A stretch of DNA of 5,784 bases from Halococcaceae archaeon (GTDB lineage: Archaea; Halobacteriota; Halobacteria; Halobacteriales; Halalkalicoccaceae): contig SKWB01000361.1 in the NCBI GenBank assembly GCA_007129135.1, positions 1 through 5,784 on the forward strand, given 5' to 3'. A program made the translations under genes and the position numbers. The notes beneath the pieces are model-generated. The model saw only the letters and a program-made list of their open reading frames with translations, did no database searches and was not told the DNA's origin. This document shows, piece after piece, positions 1-5,498 of this stretch; position 1 is the first letter of the stretch; each line of letters opens with the position of its first letter.

Positions 1-689
1 AGGCCGCCGACGTACCCGAACGGATCGACGCCGACCGACTCCGGCAGGTACTCGACGCTCGGGACGTCGACTTCTACGTCCACCTCCCGTTCGAGCAGGA
101 CGTCGCGACGCCCGTCCCCGAGATCAACGAGGCGATCGTCGCGTACCAGCGCCGGCTGCTCGAGTGGGCCGGCGACCTCGGGGCCCGGAAGGCCGTGCTT
201 CACGGTGCGGTCCGGGACCCGCACGACACCGACCTTCGGCCGACGATCGTCGAGCAGCTGTCTGCGATCACCGAAGTCGGTTCCGACGCGGGGGTGGAAG
301 TCGTCGTCGAGAACGTCGGCCACCAGCGGCGTGGCCTCCAGCTCTCGGTGCTCGGGAGGCTCGCCCGCGAGGCGGGCGCGAGCGTCTGTTTCGACGTCGG
401 TCACGCTTACATGGAAGACGGTGGGGACGGCATCGCCCGGTTCACCCGCGAGTACGGCGACCTGATCTCGCACCTCCACGTCCACGACGCGAGGAGCCGC
501 GGGGACACCCACCTCCCGATCGGGGCTGGGGAGATCGGATACGAGGAGGTCGGTGAGCGCCTCGACGGCTTCGACGGGACCGTCGCGGTCGAGGTGTTCA
601 CGGACGACGTCCCCCTGCTTCGGGATACCGCCCGCCGGGCGGCCGTGGCACTCGGAACCGACTGGTCCGTCGATCGTTCCGAATCGTGA
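1..689 (+). CDS. Sugar-phosphate isomerase/epimerase-type TIM barrel protein, 5' end missing
   Basis: The reading frame is open from base 3 to the TGA at 687-689, giving 228 residues, so the gene begins before the window. The protein resembles the xylose-isomerase-like / AP endonuclease family 2 TIM barrel fold (sugar phosphate isomerases and epimerases). Likely metal-binding acidic and His residues sit at the ends of successive strands: Glu in VVVENVGH (codon at 309), Asp and His in CFDVGHA (393 and 402), the HLHVHD run (471-488), and Glu in AVEVF (591). The segment LPIGAGEIGYEEV after the HVHD strand is typical of these enzymes. Family members are usually 250-280 residues, so roughly 30-50 residues are missing. 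An inner GTG at 195 is not the start, because the frame and the fold continue upstream of it. The substrate cannot be told from sequence. A repair endonuclease IV is less likely, as the pattern is closer to the isomerase branch. Confidence 0.8.
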   Translation, partial: AADVPERIDADRLRQVLDARDVDFYVHLPFEQDVATPVPEINEAIVAYQRRLLEWAGDLGARKAVLHGAVRDPHDTDLRPTIVEQLSAITEVGSDAGVEVVVENVGHQRRGLQLSVLGRLAREAGASVCFDVGHAYMEDGGDGIARFTREYGDLISHLHVHDARSRGDTHLPIGAGEIGYEEVGERLDGFDGTVAVEVFTDDVPLLRDTARRAAVALGTDWSVDRSES

Positions 690-764
690 ACGGGTCGATC
701 AGCGCCGTCGAACGCCAGCTACGGCCTACGACACCCCGAACGCCGTTCGTCCGTGACGTTGGTA

Positions 765-779
765 CGGATCGGCGATCCG
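765..779. repeat. Perfect 6-bp inverted repeat with 3-base loop
   Basis: CGGATC (765-770) and GATCCG (774-779) form a perfect hairpin around GGC. It lies 75 bases after the stop of the TIM-barrel gene, in the spacer between two convergent genes. No T-run follows on the plus strand. A role in RNA 3'-end formation or stability is possible but unproven, and a 6-bp palindrome can arise by chance in GC-rich DNA. Confidence 0.4.
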
Positions 780-789
780 GGGGAGTTCC

Positions 790-838
790 GATAACGTCAA
801 AAGTATGTATCAAATAGTGCGATAGGAAATCGTTACTC
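790..838 (-). terminator. AT-rich spacer island, possible transcription termination zone for the TrpD-like gene
   Basis: This stretch is clearly richer in A/T than the surrounding coding DNA. Read on the minus strand, downstream of the stop at 862, it shows three short T-rich patches: GATTTCC, ACTATTTG and TACTTTTGAC. Archaeal RNA polymerase terminates at U-rich tracts without needing a hairpin, so this is a reasonable 3' end for the minus-strand gene. The tracts are short (at most four T), so the call is weak. A TATA-like reading (TATCAAATAG) has no start codon at a fitting distance on either strand. Confidence 0.3.
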
Positions 839-861
839 TCAGTCGAGCCGGAAACGACGAG

Positions 862-1920
862 TCAGAACGCCCGCAGGTCGTCCAACACGCCCGCTGCGCT
901 CCCGTCGTCGATCGCGTCCCTCGCTCGCTCCAGCCCCTCCTCGATCGACTCCGCACCGTCGCCCGCGTAGATCCGGAGCGCCGCGTTGAGCGCGATCGCG
1001 TCGGCGAAGCCGCCCTCGCGCTCGCCCGTGAGGACGTCTTCCGTGATCGACGCCGACTCGCCCGCGACGCCAGCCACTCCGAGGTCGTCGTGCTCGAACG
1101 CCATCCCGTACTTCTTCGTCTCGATCTCGTAATCCGTGAACTCCCCGTCACGGAACTCGGCGACCTTCGTGAGCCCAGGCCGGATGTCGTCGTAGCCCTC
1201 CATCCCCTGGAACATGATGATCCGTTCCATTTCCTGGGTCGAGCGTTCGAACGTGTCGACGATCCGCTTCGCAAAGGGGAGGTGGTAGAAGCTGCCGAGA
1301 TGCACCGAGGCGTTCGCCGGGTTCGCGATCGTCTCGATCGTGTTCACGAACGTCCGAACGCCCATCCGGTCGCGCCGGTCGACGATCCCGTCGATACCGG
1401 GGTTGAACCGCGGCTGGTAGTAGAAGCCGAAGCCGGTACCGTCGGTCATGCGCGCGCTCTCGTCCGGGTCGATCTCCGTACGAACCCCGAGTTCGTCGAG
1501 GACGTGTTTGTAGGCGTCCTGTTTCTGGGTGGGCACCCGGTCGCCGGAGTGGGTGACCACGGGCACGCCCGCGGCAGCGGAGACGATCCCCGCAGCGACA
1601 CCTAATATCGCGGTCTCGCCCTTGCCGTCGTAGTTCGCCCCGCAGTCGACTGGCTCGCAGTCGGGTTCGGCCGTGACGACCGACTCACGCATCACGTCTG
1701 TGAACGCGGCGAGCTCCTCGGGGGTGTTTCGTTTCCAGCGGTTCGCGAGCCAGAACGCTCCCAGGGTGGTGTGGTCGGGTTCGTCGTCGAGGATCCGCCG
1801 GAAGGCCTCTTCGGCCTGTTCGTAACTCATGTCGTCGGCCGACTTGTGTCCGGAACCGACGACCTCGGTCATCAGGCGCTTCAACGGCCACTCGCCGTGG
1901 GATTCGACTGCCTTCGCCAT
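862..1920 (-). CDS. TrpD-like glycosyltransferase family 3 protein (anthranilate phosphoribosyltransferase paralogue)
   Basis: The 352-residue protein has the two-domain plan of the TrpD / nucleoside phosphorylase class. A helical N-terminal domain (about 10-80) carries the AFWLANRWKRNTPEELAAF pattern, and an alpha/beta domain follows. In place of the TrpD diphosphate loop GTGGD it has DCGANYDGKGET (92-102). In place of KHGNR it has THSGDRVPTQ (123-132). The segment MGVRTFVNTIETIANP (186-201) matches the LGxRTxxNxxxPxxNP region. GMEGYDDI (239-246) stands where the Mg-binding Asp-Glu of TrpD lies. These changes point to the divergent TrpD2/YbiB-like side of the family, so anthranilate may not be the substrate. 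The ATG at 1918-1920 is chosen because a TATA-like element lies about 27 nt before it and because homology begins there. The frame remains open upstream to 2406, but that extension lies antisense to the peroxiredoxin. The gene is divergent from the peroxiredoxin and stands alone, not in a trp operon. Confidence 0.82.
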   Translation of the reverse strand: MAKAVESHGEWPLKRLMTEVVGSGHKSADDMSYEQAEEAFRRILDDEPDHTTLGAFWLANRWKRNTPEELAAFTDVMRESVVTAEPDCEPVDCGANYDGKGETAILGVAAGIVSAAAGVPVVTHSGDRVPTQKQDAYKHVLDELGVRTEIDPDESARMTDGTGFGFYYQPRFNPGIDGIVDRRDRMGVRTFVNTIETIANPANASVHLGSFYHLPFAKRIVDTFERSTQEMERIIMFQGMEGYDDIRPGLTKVAEFRDGEFTDYEIETKKYGMAFEHDDLGVAGVAGESASITEDVLTGEREGGFADAIALNAALRIYAGDGAESIEEGLERARDAIDDGSAAGVLDDLRAF

Positions 1921-1940
1921 GGTCGGTACTGGGACCGCTC

Positions 1941-1954
1941 GAGGCAAAAGCCTC
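1941..1954 (-). promoter_or_regulatory. TATA-like element within a short palindrome, promoter of the TrpD-like gene
   Basis: On the minus strand CTTTTG lies about 24-29 nt before the ATG at 1920, the distance expected for a leaderless archaeal transcript. The same bases form a perfect inverted repeat, GAGGC-AAAA-GCCTC, so a dimeric regulator could bind over the TATA box. Placement supports a promoter. The operator idea is inference from symmetry alone. Confidence 0.45.
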
Positions 1955-2046
1955 CCGTTCGGTCCACGGCGACCGTCCTCGAGCGCGAGCGGTCGTGGTC
2001 CGTGGTACCGTCCGCGGTCGCGGCGAAGAATCGCCGGATGAGCGCC

Positions 2047-2054
2047 CCTTATTC
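2047..2054 (+). promoter_or_regulatory. TATA-like element of the peroxiredoxin gene
   Basis: CCTTATTC is the AT-richest patch upstream of the peroxiredoxin and is centred about 27 nt before the ATG at 2078. This fits a leaderless haloarchaeal transcript. It also decides the start: an in-frame ATG at 2057 would fall immediately beside this element and leave no room for transcription initiation. Confidence 0.5.
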
Positions 2055-2077
2055 CGGTGACCGCTCTACATGCATCC

Positions 2078-2551
2078 ATGGTTACAACCGGCGAGACGGC
2101 GCCATCGATCTCCGCGACGGTCGCCAACGGCGAGGTAGAGGGCTTCGAACTCGACGACCACCTCGGCGACGGGACGGTCGTGCTCGCCTTCTTCCCCGGG
2201 GCGTTCACGCCCCCGTGTTCGAACGAGATGGTCGCGCTCTCGGAACGGGCCGAGGAGTTCGGAGAGAGCGACGCGACGCTCCTCGGAATCAGCGCCGACT
2301 CGGCGTTCTCGCTCAACGCCTTCCGCGAGGAACACGAGATCGGCTTCGATCTCGTGAGCGACACGAGCCGCGAGGCGATCGAGGCGTACGACCTCTCGAT
2401 CGACATCGAGGGCCTGGGGCTGTTCGGCGTCGCGAACCGCGCGGTCTACGTGCTCGACGCGGGGGGAGAGATCGTCTACGTGTGGGAGGCCGACTCACCC
2501 GAGAACGAGCCGGCGTACGACGAACTGCTCGAGGCGGTCCGGTCGGCGTAG
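2078..2551 (+). CDS. 1-Cys peroxiredoxin (AhpC/TSA family)
   Basis: This 157-residue thioredoxin-fold peroxidase would reduce hydrogen peroxide and organic hydroperoxides in the cytoplasm. The active-site motif is FFPGAFTPPCSNEM, with peroxidatic Cys47 preceded by Thr44 and Pro40. The conserved Arg is R121 in ANRAVYVLD. Cys47 is the only cysteine in the protein, so there is no resolving cysteine within the chain, and an external thiol or low-molecular-weight thiol must regenerate it. The PGAFTPxCS motif recalls the Prx5 group, while the overall length and the C-terminal half (residues 95-157) look more like AhpE-type peroxiredoxins, so subgroup is left open. The ATG at 2078 is preferred to that at 2057 because of the TATA-like element at 2047-2054. 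It is divergent from the TrpD-like gene and 73 bases ahead of the siroheme decarboxylase, with which it may or may not share a transcript. Confidence 0.92.
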   Translation: MVTTGETAPSISATVANGEVEGFELDDHLGDGTVVLAFFPGAFTPPCSNEMVALSERAEEFGESDATLLGISADSAFSLNAFREEHEIGFDLVSDTSREAIEAYDLSIDIEGLGLFGVANRAVYVLDAGGEIVYVWEADSPENEPAYDELLEAVRSA

Positions 2552-2624
2552 TCCTCGACCCCGCCTCCACCGACGATGGACCGGGAGCGAAAGCGATAGG
2601 CTCCGACGTTCCTAACGTGACGTA

Positions 2625-3662
2625 ATGAGCAGCCTGGAGGACGACTGGCGCGCCGAGATCGACGGGATCGACGCCGCGATCGTCGACGGCTACCAGAGCG
2701 GGTTCCCGATCGAGGAGCGACCGTTTCGCGCGGTCGGCGCGGCCCTCGGTATCTCGGAGACGGAAGCGCTCTCGCGGGTCGAACGCCTGCGAGAGCGCGG
2801 GATCTTCCGCCGGTTCGGCGCGGTGTTGAACCCGCCGGTGATCGGCTCCTCGACCCTCGCGGCGATCCGCTCGCCGGAAGAGCGCTTCGACGACCACGCC
2901 GAGATCGTCAACGGCTACCGGCAGGTGAACCACAACTACCGCCGCGACCACGAGTGGAACATGTGGTTCGTCGTCACCGCAGGCTCGCGCGAGCGACGCG
3001 ACGAGATACTGGCGGAGATCGAAGAGCGGACCGGCTGCGCTGTCCTGAACCTCCCGATGCTCACCGACTACTACATCGACCTGGAGTTCCCGGTCGTGAA
3101 CGACGACCGCTTCGCCCGGGAGTCCGTGAGCGAAACCGAGGTGTCGGCGACGCGCATCTCCGAGGACGCGGCGGGCGACCTGAGCGAACTCGACGCCGAC
3201 CTGTTGCTCGCGATCCAGGCGGGGTTCCCGCTCACCGCGACACCCTACCGGGACGTCGCGGAGTCGATCGGTGCCGACGTCGACGAGGTTCTAGAGGCGA
3301 TCGACCGGCTGCTCTCGGAGGGCTGTATCAAACGGATCGGCTGCGTCGTCAACCACGTCGTCACCGGCTTCGACGCGAACTGTATGGTCGTCTGGGACGT
3401 CCCCGAAGACGAGCTGGACGAGCGCGGGATCGCCGTCGGCTCGCTGCCCTACGTCACGCTCTGTTACCACCGTCCGCGCCGACCGGAACTCGAGTGGGAG
3501 TACGACCTGTTCACCATGATCCACGGGCGGGAGGAGACGGCGGTCGGCGCGAAGATCGACGAACTCGCGGGCGAGTACCTGCCGTACGATCACGAACGGC
3601 TCTACTCGACGGCGACGCTGAAACAGACCGGGGCGCGCTACGACGAGCTTGTGGGCCGGTAG
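2625..3662 (+). CDS. Siroheme decarboxylase, fused AhbA-AhbB (NirDL-like, Lrp/AsnC-type fold)
   Basis: The 345-residue protein is a tandem duplication. Each half starts with a winged-helix segment (about 27-70 and 201-243) that aligns well with the other: GFP..xPxRxV, then a helix ending in RL..G...R.G.V.N. An Lrp/AsnC-like alpha/beta domain follows each. The first half carries NHNYRRDHEWNMWF (102-115), the signature of AhbA/NirD-type domains. The second carries LCYHRPRRPELEWEYDLFTMIHGR (residues 279-302; key residues Cys280, His282, Arg283, Trp291, Tyr293, His300), typical of AhbB/NirL-type domains. Such proteins remove two acetate carboxyl groups of siroheme to give 12,18-didecarboxysiroheme in the alternative heme pathway used by archaea and sulfate reducers. 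The function is inferred from the motifs, and automated annotation often calls these proteins AsnC regulators. No other heme gene lies in the window. A weak TATA-like GATAGG at 2595-2600 precedes the ATG by about 27 nt, and no clear Shine-Dalgarno sequence is seen. Confidence 0.85.
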   Translation: MSSLEDDWRAEIDGIDAAIVDGYQSGFPIEERPFRAVGAALGISETEALSRVERLRERGIFRRFGAVLNPPVIGSSTLAAIRSPEERFDDHAEIVNGYRQVNHNYRRDHEWNMWFVVTAGSRERRDEILAEIEERTGCAVLNLPMLTDYYIDLEFPVVNDDRFARESVSETEVSATRISEDAAGDLSELDADLLLAIQAGFPLTATPYRDVAESIGADVDEVLEAIDRLLSEGCIKRIGCVVNHVVTGFDANCMVVWDVPEDELDERGIAVGSLPYVTLCYHRPRRPELEWEYDLFTMIHGREETAVGAKIDELAGEYLPYDHERLYSTATLKQTGARYDELVGR

Positions 3663-3761
3663 CCCGGATCGGCTTCTCCGCATCGGTCGAGCTTAGACGA
3701 GTTCGTCCGTCGTATCGAGGGGGTGACTCGGCGAAAAGGGGCGGCGAGAGGAGAAGCGGGG

Positions 3762-4025
3762 TCAGTCGTTGAACGTCGTGTAGAGGACGATGCCGACGAC
3801 GAGTAACGCGAGCCCGAGCAGTTTCAGCTCCGCGCCGCCGCCCATCACGTCCGCCGGAGTGAGCAGGAATATCACGCCGAAGAGGCCGACGTTGAGCGCC
3901 ATGAGCTTGCGCGAGAGCACGAGGCTACCGAGCACCGCCGCCCCGAACGTGGCGAGGATGATGTGACCGACGTGGTACTGACGGATGATGTCGTCGAGAA
4001 ACCCCAGCGGCACGAACTCGATCAT
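3762..4025 (-). CDS. Small three-helix membrane protein of unknown function
   Basis: This 87-residue protein is not recognised. It has a short amphipathic N-terminus (IEFVPLGFLDDIIRQYHVG) and then three hydrophobic segments at about 20-38, 41-57 and 67-84. The loops are glycine-rich (MGGGAE) and the tail, TTFND, is short. No cofactor-binding or catalytic motif is evident. The ATG at 4025 is preferred over an in-frame GTG at 4037 because GGTGTGA (4034-4040) lies 8 nt before it and resembles part of the haloarchaeal Shine-Dalgarno sequence. Using the GTG would add only four residues. It follows the next small membrane gene after 34 bases on the same strand, so the two are probably one transcript and may work together in the membrane. 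It converges on the siroheme decarboxylase. Confidence 0.75.
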   Translation of the reverse strand: MIEFVPLGFLDDIIRQYHVGHIILATFGAAVLGSLVLSRKLMALNVGLFGVIFLLTPADVMGGGAELKLLGLALLVVGIVLYTTFND

Positions 4026-4033
4026 ACCGAGAG

Positions 4034-4040
4034 TCACACC
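4034..4040 (-). promoter_or_regulatory. Ribosome binding site that decides the start of the 87-residue membrane protein
   Basis: GGTGTGA on the minus strand lies 8 nt before the ATG at 4025 and partly matches the GGAGGTGA anti-16S consensus. A second gene in an operon would be expected to use such a site, since it cannot be leaderless. Confidence 0.4.
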
Positions 4041-4059
4041 GTCCGAGTAATCAAGATTC

Positions 4060-4299
4060 TCATTCGTCGCGCTCCCACTCGGGACCGGTCGTCCCGCCCT
4101 CGTACTCCGGGCCGGTGATGTCGAGCGGCCGGAGCCAGACGTACCAGACGACGATCACCATCGAGCCGAAGCCGACCCCCCAGATGAGCTGTCCCAGCCC
4201 CGGCTGGTCGAGCATCATGTTCGCCACGTAGGCCATCGTCCCCGGCAGGGCGATGCCGACGGCGATCACCGCGATGAACGCCAGTTTGTTCCGCTCCAT
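4060..4299 (-). CDS. Small two-helix membrane protein of unknown function
   Basis: The 79-residue protein has two hydrophobic segments, at about 6-27 (LAFIAVIAVGIALPGTMAYV) and 36-56 (ending in WYVWLRPLD), followed by an acidic hydrophilic tail of about 20 residues (GPEYEGGTTGPEWERDE) with two GPEY/W repeats. No known domain is recognised. GGAG on the minus strand (4305-4308) lies 5 nt before the ATG and can act as ribosome binding site. It is the first gene of a probable two-gene operon with the 87-residue membrane protein and is divergent from another small membrane protein. The hydrophobicity profile and in-phase codon use support a real gene. An overlapping frame on the same strand (4034-4345) is Arg/Gly-rich and looks like a shadow. 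Confidence 0.75.
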   Translation of the reverse strand: MERNKLAFIAVIAVGIALPGTMAYVANMMLDQPGLGQLIWGVGFGSMVIVVWYVWLRPLDITGPEYEGGTTGPEWERDE

Positions 4300-4304
4300 C
4301 AGGT

Positions 4305-4308
4305 CTCC
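4305..4308 (-). promoter_or_regulatory. Shine-Dalgarno GGAG of the 79-residue membrane protein
   Basis: The minus-strand sequence GTGGAGACCTG ends directly at the ATG at 4299, placing GGAG 5 nt upstream. Together with the TATA-like element near 4365 it implies a leader of about 40 nt, in contrast to the leaderless genes elsewhere in the window. Confidence 0.4.
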
Positions 4309-4360
4309 ACGTCCATGGTGAGTGTAGAGACCCGACGCTCCTCAATGGCTCGGTCGGAGC

Positions 4361-4368
4361 GTATTTGA
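4361..4368. promoter_or_regulatory. Shared TATA-like element between divergent small membrane genes
   Basis: GTATTTGA is the only AT-rich patch in the 93-base divergent spacer. For the plus-strand gene it is centred about 28 nt before the ATG at 4393, ideal for a leaderless transcript. On the minus strand it reads TCAAATAC and would start a transcript near 4338-4340, leaving a leader of about 40 nt that contains the GGAG site. Use in both directions is inference. Use in the plus direction is better supported. Confidence 0.45.
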
Positions 4369-4392
4369 GCGTGCGCCGACGACGGGGGGACG

Positions 4393-4575
4393 ATGAGCGT
4401 GCGAACCGCGGGTGCCTTCTTCAGGGCCCACTGGCTCAGCCTCTCGCTGCTGGCCGGCATCATGACGCTCTACTTCGCGAGCGCGATCTTCCACGGGGAT
4501 TACCTCTACGTGGGCGCTGGCGCGCTCTTCGTCGCGCTGGTCGTGGGCTTCCTCTGGCGACGGTTCGAAGCGTAG
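4393..4575 (+). CDS. Small two-helix membrane protein of unknown function
   Basis: The 60-residue protein has two hydrophobic segments at about 14-33 and 37-56, separated by the short turn FHGDY. Basic residues sit near both ends (VRTAGAFFRAH and WRRFEA), which by the positive-inside rule puts both termini in the cytoplasm. No domain or motif is recognised. The start is supported by the TATA-like element at 4361-4368. It is divergent from the two-gene membrane operon and 31 bases ahead of a small soluble protein on the same strand. Confidence 0.7.
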   Translation: MSVRTAGAFFRAHWLSLSLLAGIMTLYFASAIFHGDYLYVGAGALFVALVVGFLWRRFEA

Positions 4576-4582
4576 CTATTAC
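4575..4582 (+). promoter_or_regulatory. TATA-like element overlapping the stop of the preceding gene
   Basis: GCTATTAC begins at the last base of the TAG stop at 4573-4575 and is centred about 28 nt before the ATG at 4607. This suggests the 60-residue charged protein has its own leaderless transcript as well as possible read-through from upstream. Confidence 0.45.
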
Positions 4583-4606
4583 CTCGCGGAGAGCGTCTGG
4601 GAGCGT

Positions 4607-4789
4607 ATGCGAGACCGAGACGAGATCAGGGCACGTATCGAGCGCCTCGAGGGCCACTACGACGAACTCGACCCGCCGGGCTCACCGCTCGAGGAGGAAC
4701 GGGAGACGGTCGTGCTCCACGCGATCGAGGAGCTAGAGTGGGTGCTCGGGGAGCGAGAGCGGGCGCCGTCGGTCGGTGATCGGGAGTAG
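4607..4789 (+). CDS. Small charged helical protein of unknown function
   Basis: This 60-residue soluble protein is not recognised. It is highly charged and seems to form two helices, about 2-20 (RDRDEIRARIERLEGHYDE) and 27-51 (PLEEERETVVLHAIEELEWV onward), joined by the break DPPGSP. A leucine/isoleucine heptad-like spacing suggests a helical hairpin or coiled coil that could dimerise or bind another protein. The start is supported by the TATA-like element at 4575-4582. It ends 13 bases from the convergent Usp gene. The coding call rests on composition, promoter fit and a clean helical pattern. Homologues would settle it. Confidence 0.65.
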   Translation: MRDRDEIRARIERLEGHYDELDPPGSPLEEERETVVLHAIEELEWVLGERERAPSVGDRE

Positions 4790-4799
4790 CCGTCGGTCG
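4765..4799. repeat. 11-bp direct repeat at the convergent gene ends
   Basis: GCCGTCGGTCG occurs at 4765-4775 and again at 4789-4799, 24 bases apart. The second copy fills the gap between the stop codons of two convergent genes. No other copy was noticed in the window. It may be chance or a local duplication. Confidence 0.35.
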
Positions 4800-4802
4800 C
4801 CG

Positions 4803-5498
4803 CTATCCCTCGAGCGCCGGGTCGTTCCTGACGACGAGGACGGGACCGACCGATTCCGACGCCACGCGTTCGGCCTCGTCGCCGAAGAGGAGCGAGGCGA
4901 GCGAGGGGGCCCGCTCGCCCATCACGATCGCGTCGTGGCCGGGAACCGCATCGATCAGCGCGTCGAACGGGGAGCGGCCGGTCGCTAGCTCCGTACTGAC
5001 TGCGATGCTGGCGTCCGACAGCCGGTCTGCAGCCCGTTCCAGCCCCTCCGCGTCGGTCGCGTCCCTCGTGGCGAGGAGGAGCGTGACCTCGAGGTCCCGT
5101 CCACCGACCAGCTCCTCGACGAACCCGAGGACGCGGTCGACGGCGACGTCGCCGGAGAGCGTCACGAGGAGGCTGTCGATCTCGCCGGTCACCCCGGAGA
5201 TCGCGATCGCCCGCGAGTTCGTCTCCTCGGCGACGCGGTCGATCGTCTTCTCCTCGTCGTGGGTGAACACGAGGCGGGTGTAGGCCTCCCCGCCCGCCGC
5301 GCGGAACTCCGTGGCCAGGTCCGCGAGCGCGCTCGTCGCGCGCTCTTCGAACTGCAACCGGGCCTGGTCCGGCGGGGTCTGGTCCGGCAGGACGTGGTAG
5401 CCGAGGACGGTGACGTTCACCGTCCCGAGCAGCTCCATCAGTCCGGCCGGGACCGTCTCGCCCTCGAGCACCGCCACGGGAACGAGCACGTGTGTCAT
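4803..5498 (-). CDS. Tandem-domain UspA-like universal stress protein, coupled to an APC permease
   Basis: The 231-residue protein contains two Usp-like halves. The first starts with THVLVPVAVLEGETV (2-16) and runs to about 105. The second starts with IDSLLVTLSGDVAVD (107-121) and ends with the typical terminal strand GPVLVVRND (218-226). The usual nucleotide-binding loop G-x2-G-x9-G-S/T is degraded in the second half: GERAPSLASLLFGD (194-207) has Ala for the second Gly, a spacing shorter by one, and Asp for Ser/Thr. The first half lacks the loop. ATP binding of the classical type is therefore doubtful. The ATG at 5498 abuts the TAG of the permease gene (5501-5499) with no gap, so translation is probably coupled. 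In haloarchaea Usp proteins often accompany or are fused to APC transporters, which suggests a role in regulating uptake. That role is inference. Confidence 0.88.
   Translation of the reverse strand: MTHVLVPVAVLEGETVPAGLMELLGTVNVTVLGYHVLPDQTPPDQARLQFEERATSALADLATEFRAAGGEAYTRLVFTHDEEKTIDRVAEETNSRAIAISGVTGEIDSLLVTLSGDVAVDRVLGFVEELVGGRDLEVTLLLATRDATDAEGLERAADRLSDASIAVSTELATGRSPFDALIDAVPGHDAIVMGERAPSLASLLFGDEAERVASESVGPVLVVRNDPALEG

Noticed and set aside
598..813. Minus-strand 71-codon frame reaching into the AT-rich spacer
   Set aside because: It starts with TTG, overlaps the end of the TIM-barrel gene antisense, and shows no protein-like pattern or fitting promoter.
1090..1605. Plus-strand frame of 171 codons antisense to the TrpD-like gene
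   Set aside because: An antisense open frame is expected from the strong third-position GC bias. It has Val/Asp/Arg-rich composition and no domain.
2057..2077. Upstream in-frame ATG of the peroxiredoxin
   Set aside because: It lies beside the TATA-like element at 2047-2054, and the extra residues (MTALHAS) are not part of the family fold.
1921..2406. In-frame upstream extension of the TrpD-like gene (162 extra codons)
   Set aside because: It lies antisense to the peroxiredoxin, reads as low-complexity Ser/Arg-rich sequence, and crosses a promoter. The TrpD homology begins at the ATG at 1920.
1771..2625. Plus-strand open frame of 284 codons across the divergent promoter region and the peroxiredoxin
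   Set aside because: It is Arg-rich shadow sequence in another frame, partly antisense to the TrpD-like gene, and has no recognisable domain.
3672..3757. Inverted 8-mers GCTTCTCC (3672-3679) and GGAGAAGC (3750-3757) between the convergent genes
   Set aside because: They are 70 bases apart with no further pairing or T-run, so a chance match is the simpler explanation.
2954..3772. Plus-strand frame of 272 codons within the siroheme decarboxylase
   Set aside because: It is an out-of-frame Arg-rich translation of a gene whose true frame has clear Ahb motifs.
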